Positions 16,890-18,623 of a DNA stretch of 18,623 nt are shown piece by piece. Origin of the DNA: Flavobacteriales bacterium (GTDB taxonomy: Bacteria; Bacteroidota; Bacteroidia; Flavobacteriales; Weeksellaceae); contig CAAGLV010000121.1 of assembly GCA_900770875.1 (NCBI GenBank), positions 1-18,623 on the forward strand. The letters run 5' to 3'. Under the pieces are notes generated by a model. That model saw only the letters and a program-made list of their open reading frames with translations. It ran no database searches and was not told the origin of the DNA. Position 1 is the stretch's first letter, and every line of letters starts with the position of its first letter. The position numbers and the translations under genes are program-made.

Positions 16890-18485
16890 TTACATACGGA
16901 AGATTCCGAATTTTCCCGAAGCATTAAATGCTTTGTTATGGATCACTTGCATGCAAATTTTTAAATAGTTGCGGGTTTCAACCGGATTAATAATTCCGTC
17001 ATCAAATTGTTCGCTTGTAGCAAACCACGCATTCGATTTTTTTTCGGCTTCCATAATCATAAATTGTTGCATCATTTTTGCTTGTTCTTCGTCGTATGGA
17101 GTTCCTGTTTTTTCGGCAGCTTCGCGTTGGATAATATCCATAACACCGGCTAATTGTTCAGGTCCCATAACAGCAATTTTTGAGTTTGGATAGGTAAATA
17201 AGAAACGAGGTTGATACGATTGACCATTCATCGCATAATTTCCTGCACCGTAAGAAGAGCCAACCATAATGGTAATTGTAGGTGTTTCGCAATTAGAAAC
17301 GGCATTGATTAATTTAGCTCCGTTCTTAATGATTCCTTCTTCTTCGTATTTACGCCCGACCATAAATCCGGTAATATTTTGTAAGAACAATAATGGAACA
17401 TTGGATTGATTACATAACTGAATGAATTGAGCACCTTTGTTCGCTGATTCAGAAAATAAAACACCATTATTTCCAATGATTCCTATTTTATACCCGTTAA
17501 TGTGCGCCCAACCTGTTACTAACGTATTTCCGTATTCTGGTTTAAATTCAGAGAATTCAGAACCATCTACGATGCGTGCAATTAATTCGCGACAATCGTA
17601 AGGAACTTTAATATCAGGACTGACGATGCCTAAAATTTCATTCGGATCATACAAAGGTTCAACTACAGCACATTTGTCTGGTTGCATTTCATCGGCTGGT
17701 CGAATAAATTGAACAATTTCACGCGCAATACGAATTCCGTCCACCTCGTCCTCTGCTAAATAATCCGAAACGCCCGAAATTTTTGAATGCATTGCAGCTC
17801 CGCCTAAGCTTTCGTCATCAACAATTTCTTTTGTAGCCATTTTAACTAATGGAGGTCCAGCTAAGAAAACTTTGGCTTGTTCTTTAACAAATATGGCATA
17901 ATCGGACATTCCAGGAACATAAGCTCCTCCGGCAGTTGCATTTCCAAAAACAACAGAAATGGTAGGAAATCCGGCTTTAGATCGTCTTGTGATATCACGA
18001 AAAGTGATTCCTCCGAAGTTAAATATCTTCTCTTGTTCGGGTAAATTAGCTCCGGCACTTTCTACTAAATTTATCGTTGGTAATCCGTTTTCCATTGCAA
18101 TTTCGCCGATACGAATCGATTTTCTTAAGGTTGCATAATCAATTGCTCCACCTTTATTTGTTGCTACGTTAGAGGTAATCATGCATAATCTTCCAGAGAC
18201 TAAACCAATACCGGCAACTGAAGTTCCTCCAGGTCCAAATCCTTTTCCTTCTAATCCTACCAATGGTAAGAGTTCTAAAAAGAAACTGTCTTGGTCTAAT
18301 AATAATTCGACACGTTCTCTGGCTAATAATTTTCCTTTGTCTTTGGCGCGTTGAATATGCTTTTCAGCACCTTGAAAACGGCTTTCTTCCAGATGAAGAT
18401 CAAGTTTTTTCAAAAGCTCAAGCATACCTTCTTTGTTCTTTAGGTATTGTTCAGCTTTCGTATTGATTTTGGTTTGAAAGATCAT
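16890..18485 (-). CDS. Acyl-CoA carboxylase beta subunit (carboxyltransferase, MCC/GCC class)
   Basis: A 531-residue carboxyltransferase that moves carboxylate from biotin to an acyl-CoA. Both crotonase-like halves are present. Key segments are ESAGANLP (142-149), the first oxyanion loop TAGGAYVPGMSDY (184-196), FLAGPPLVKMAT (207-218) and SSYGAGNYAM (410-419), the GAGNY form typical of 3-methylcrotonyl-/geranyl-CoA carboxylases rather than the GGAY form of propionyl-CoA carboxylase. However, FRDITRRSKAGFPTISVVFG (162-181) differs from the HFGRxFYNQA sequence of ordinary MCC beta subunits, so the substrate may be a longer beta-methyl enoyl-CoA. It is the first gene after the predicted promoter, and its leader AAAACCACAAAAAAT abuts the start codon. 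The enzyme class is certain; substrate assignment needs a tree or assay. Confidence 0.93.
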   Translation of the reverse strand: MIFQTKINTKAEQYLKNKEGMLELLKKLDLHLEESRFQGAEKHIQRAKDKGKLLARERVELLLDQDSFFLELLPLVGLEGKGFGPGGTSVAGIGLVSGRLCMITSNVATNKGGAIDYATLRKSIRIGEIAMENGLPTINLVESAGANLPEQEKIFNFGGITFRDITRRSKAGFPTISVVFGNATAGGAYVPGMSDYAIFVKEQAKVFLAGPPLVKMATKEIVDDESLGGAAMHSKISGVSDYLAEDEVDGIRIAREIVQFIRPADEMQPDKCAVVEPLYDPNEILGIVSPDIKVPYDCRELIARIVDGSEFSEFKPEYGNTLVTGWAHINGYKIGIIGNNGVLFSESANKGAQFIQLCNQSNVPLLFLQNITGFMVGRKYEEEGIIKNGAKLINAVSNCETPTITIMVGSSYGAGNYAMNGQSYQPRFLFTYPNSKIAVMGPEQLAGVMDIIQREAAEKTGTPYDEEQAKMMQQFMIMEAEKKSNAWFATSEQFDDGIINPVETRNYLKICMQVIHNKAFNASGKFGIFRM

Positions 18486-18519
18486 ATTTTTTGTGGTTTT
18501 GTTTATATGTTATTATTTT

Positions 18520-18535
18520 TAGTACTCTTGTACTA
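18520..18535. promoter_or_regulatory. Palindrome TAGTAC-N4-GTACTA, candidate operator
   Basis: A perfect 6+6 inverted repeat with a 4-base centre lies 8 bases downstream of the predicted -7 element, so it would cover or closely follow the transcription start and end 34 bases before the beta-subunit ATG. The spacing suits a repressor site such as those of TetR-family regulators; as RNA it would form only a short, weak hairpin. No regulator gene is in the window. Confidence 0.45.
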
Positions 18536-18543
18536 GGTTAGAA

Positions 18544-18576
18544 CAAACATACTAAAAAATATTTTTCAAATACAAA
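18544..18576 (-). promoter_or_regulatory. Predicted Bacteroidota promoter of the catabolic operon
   Basis: Read on the minus strand, TATGTTTG (18551-18544) matches the -7 consensus TAnnTTTG of Bacteroidota sigma factors exactly. A TTTG whose TTG (18575-18573) lies 21 bases upstream fits the -33 element, with a second TTTG closer in. The surrounding sequence is strongly A/T-rich, and the element lies about 60 bases before the first gene. Confidence 0.6.
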
Positions 18577-18623
18577 TAAAATTTTAAAAATATTTAATGT
18601 AATGTATTGATATACAAAGAATA

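Noticed and set aside
16865..16924. Upstream ATG at 16924 as the start of the carboxylase alpha subunit
   Set aside because: It would overlap the beta gene by 35 bases and add 20 residues unlike the family; the ATG at 16864 has the operon's CACAAAA leader and gives the normal N-terminus.

Overview
The window is AT-rich chromosomal DNA from a member of the Bacteroidota, most likely Flavobacteriia (Weeksellaceae-like, for example near Empedobacter or Chryseobacterium). The basis is an alternative complex III operon, a promoter of the form TAnnTTTG, and A-rich rather than Shine-Dalgarno-like leaders in front of most genes. The genus is an inference from style, not from a marker gene.

Left half, plus strand (1-7770): the 3' end of actA followed by actB, actC, actD, actE and actF. 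Together these encode alternative complex III, the quinol:cytochrome c (or quinol:oxidase) oxidoreductase that replaces cytochrome bc1 in many Bacteroidota. Multihaem ActA, iron-sulfur ActB and monohaem ActE are exported; ActC and ActF are NrfD-like polytopic membrane proteins; ActD is a small two-helix membrane subunit. The operon ends in a strong hairpin terminator, and no cytochrome oxidase gene follows in this window.

Middle (7711-7930): a short convergent intergenic region holding the actF terminator, a perfect GATT tetranucleotide tract of about 14.75 units, and the terminator of the opposing operon.

Right half, minus strand (18623 down to 7931): eight genes transcribed leftward from a predicted Bacteroidota promoter with a palindrome just downstream. 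In transcription order they are an acyl-CoA carboxylase beta subunit, a biotin-carboxylase/biotin-carrier alpha subunit, a crotonase-family protein, a BKACE (DUF849) protein, a PECR-like short-chain dehydrogenase, an acyl-CoA ligase, an acyl-CoA dehydrogenase fused to an SCP2 domain, and a second, divergent acyl-CoA dehydrogenase behind an internal terminator-like hairpin. The gene set resembles the leucine/isovalerate (Liu) and acyclic terpene (Atu) pathways, in which a beta-methyl-branched acid is activated, dehydrogenated, carboxylated, hydrated and cleaved. There is no HMG-CoA-lyase-like gene here; a BKACE sits in the cluster instead.

Main hypothesis: the BKACE takes the free beta-keto acid and acetyl-CoA that a lyase step would release and turns them directly into a shortened acyl-CoA plus acetoacetate, saving a separate ligase and thiolase step. 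The Leu in place of the Glu that holds the amino group in the lysine-pathway BKACE, the SCP2 fusion and the degenerate acyl-CoA dehydrogenase paralogue (possible hetero-oligomer) all suggest a hydrophobic, possibly isoprenoid-like substrate. The substrate itself cannot be read from the sequence.
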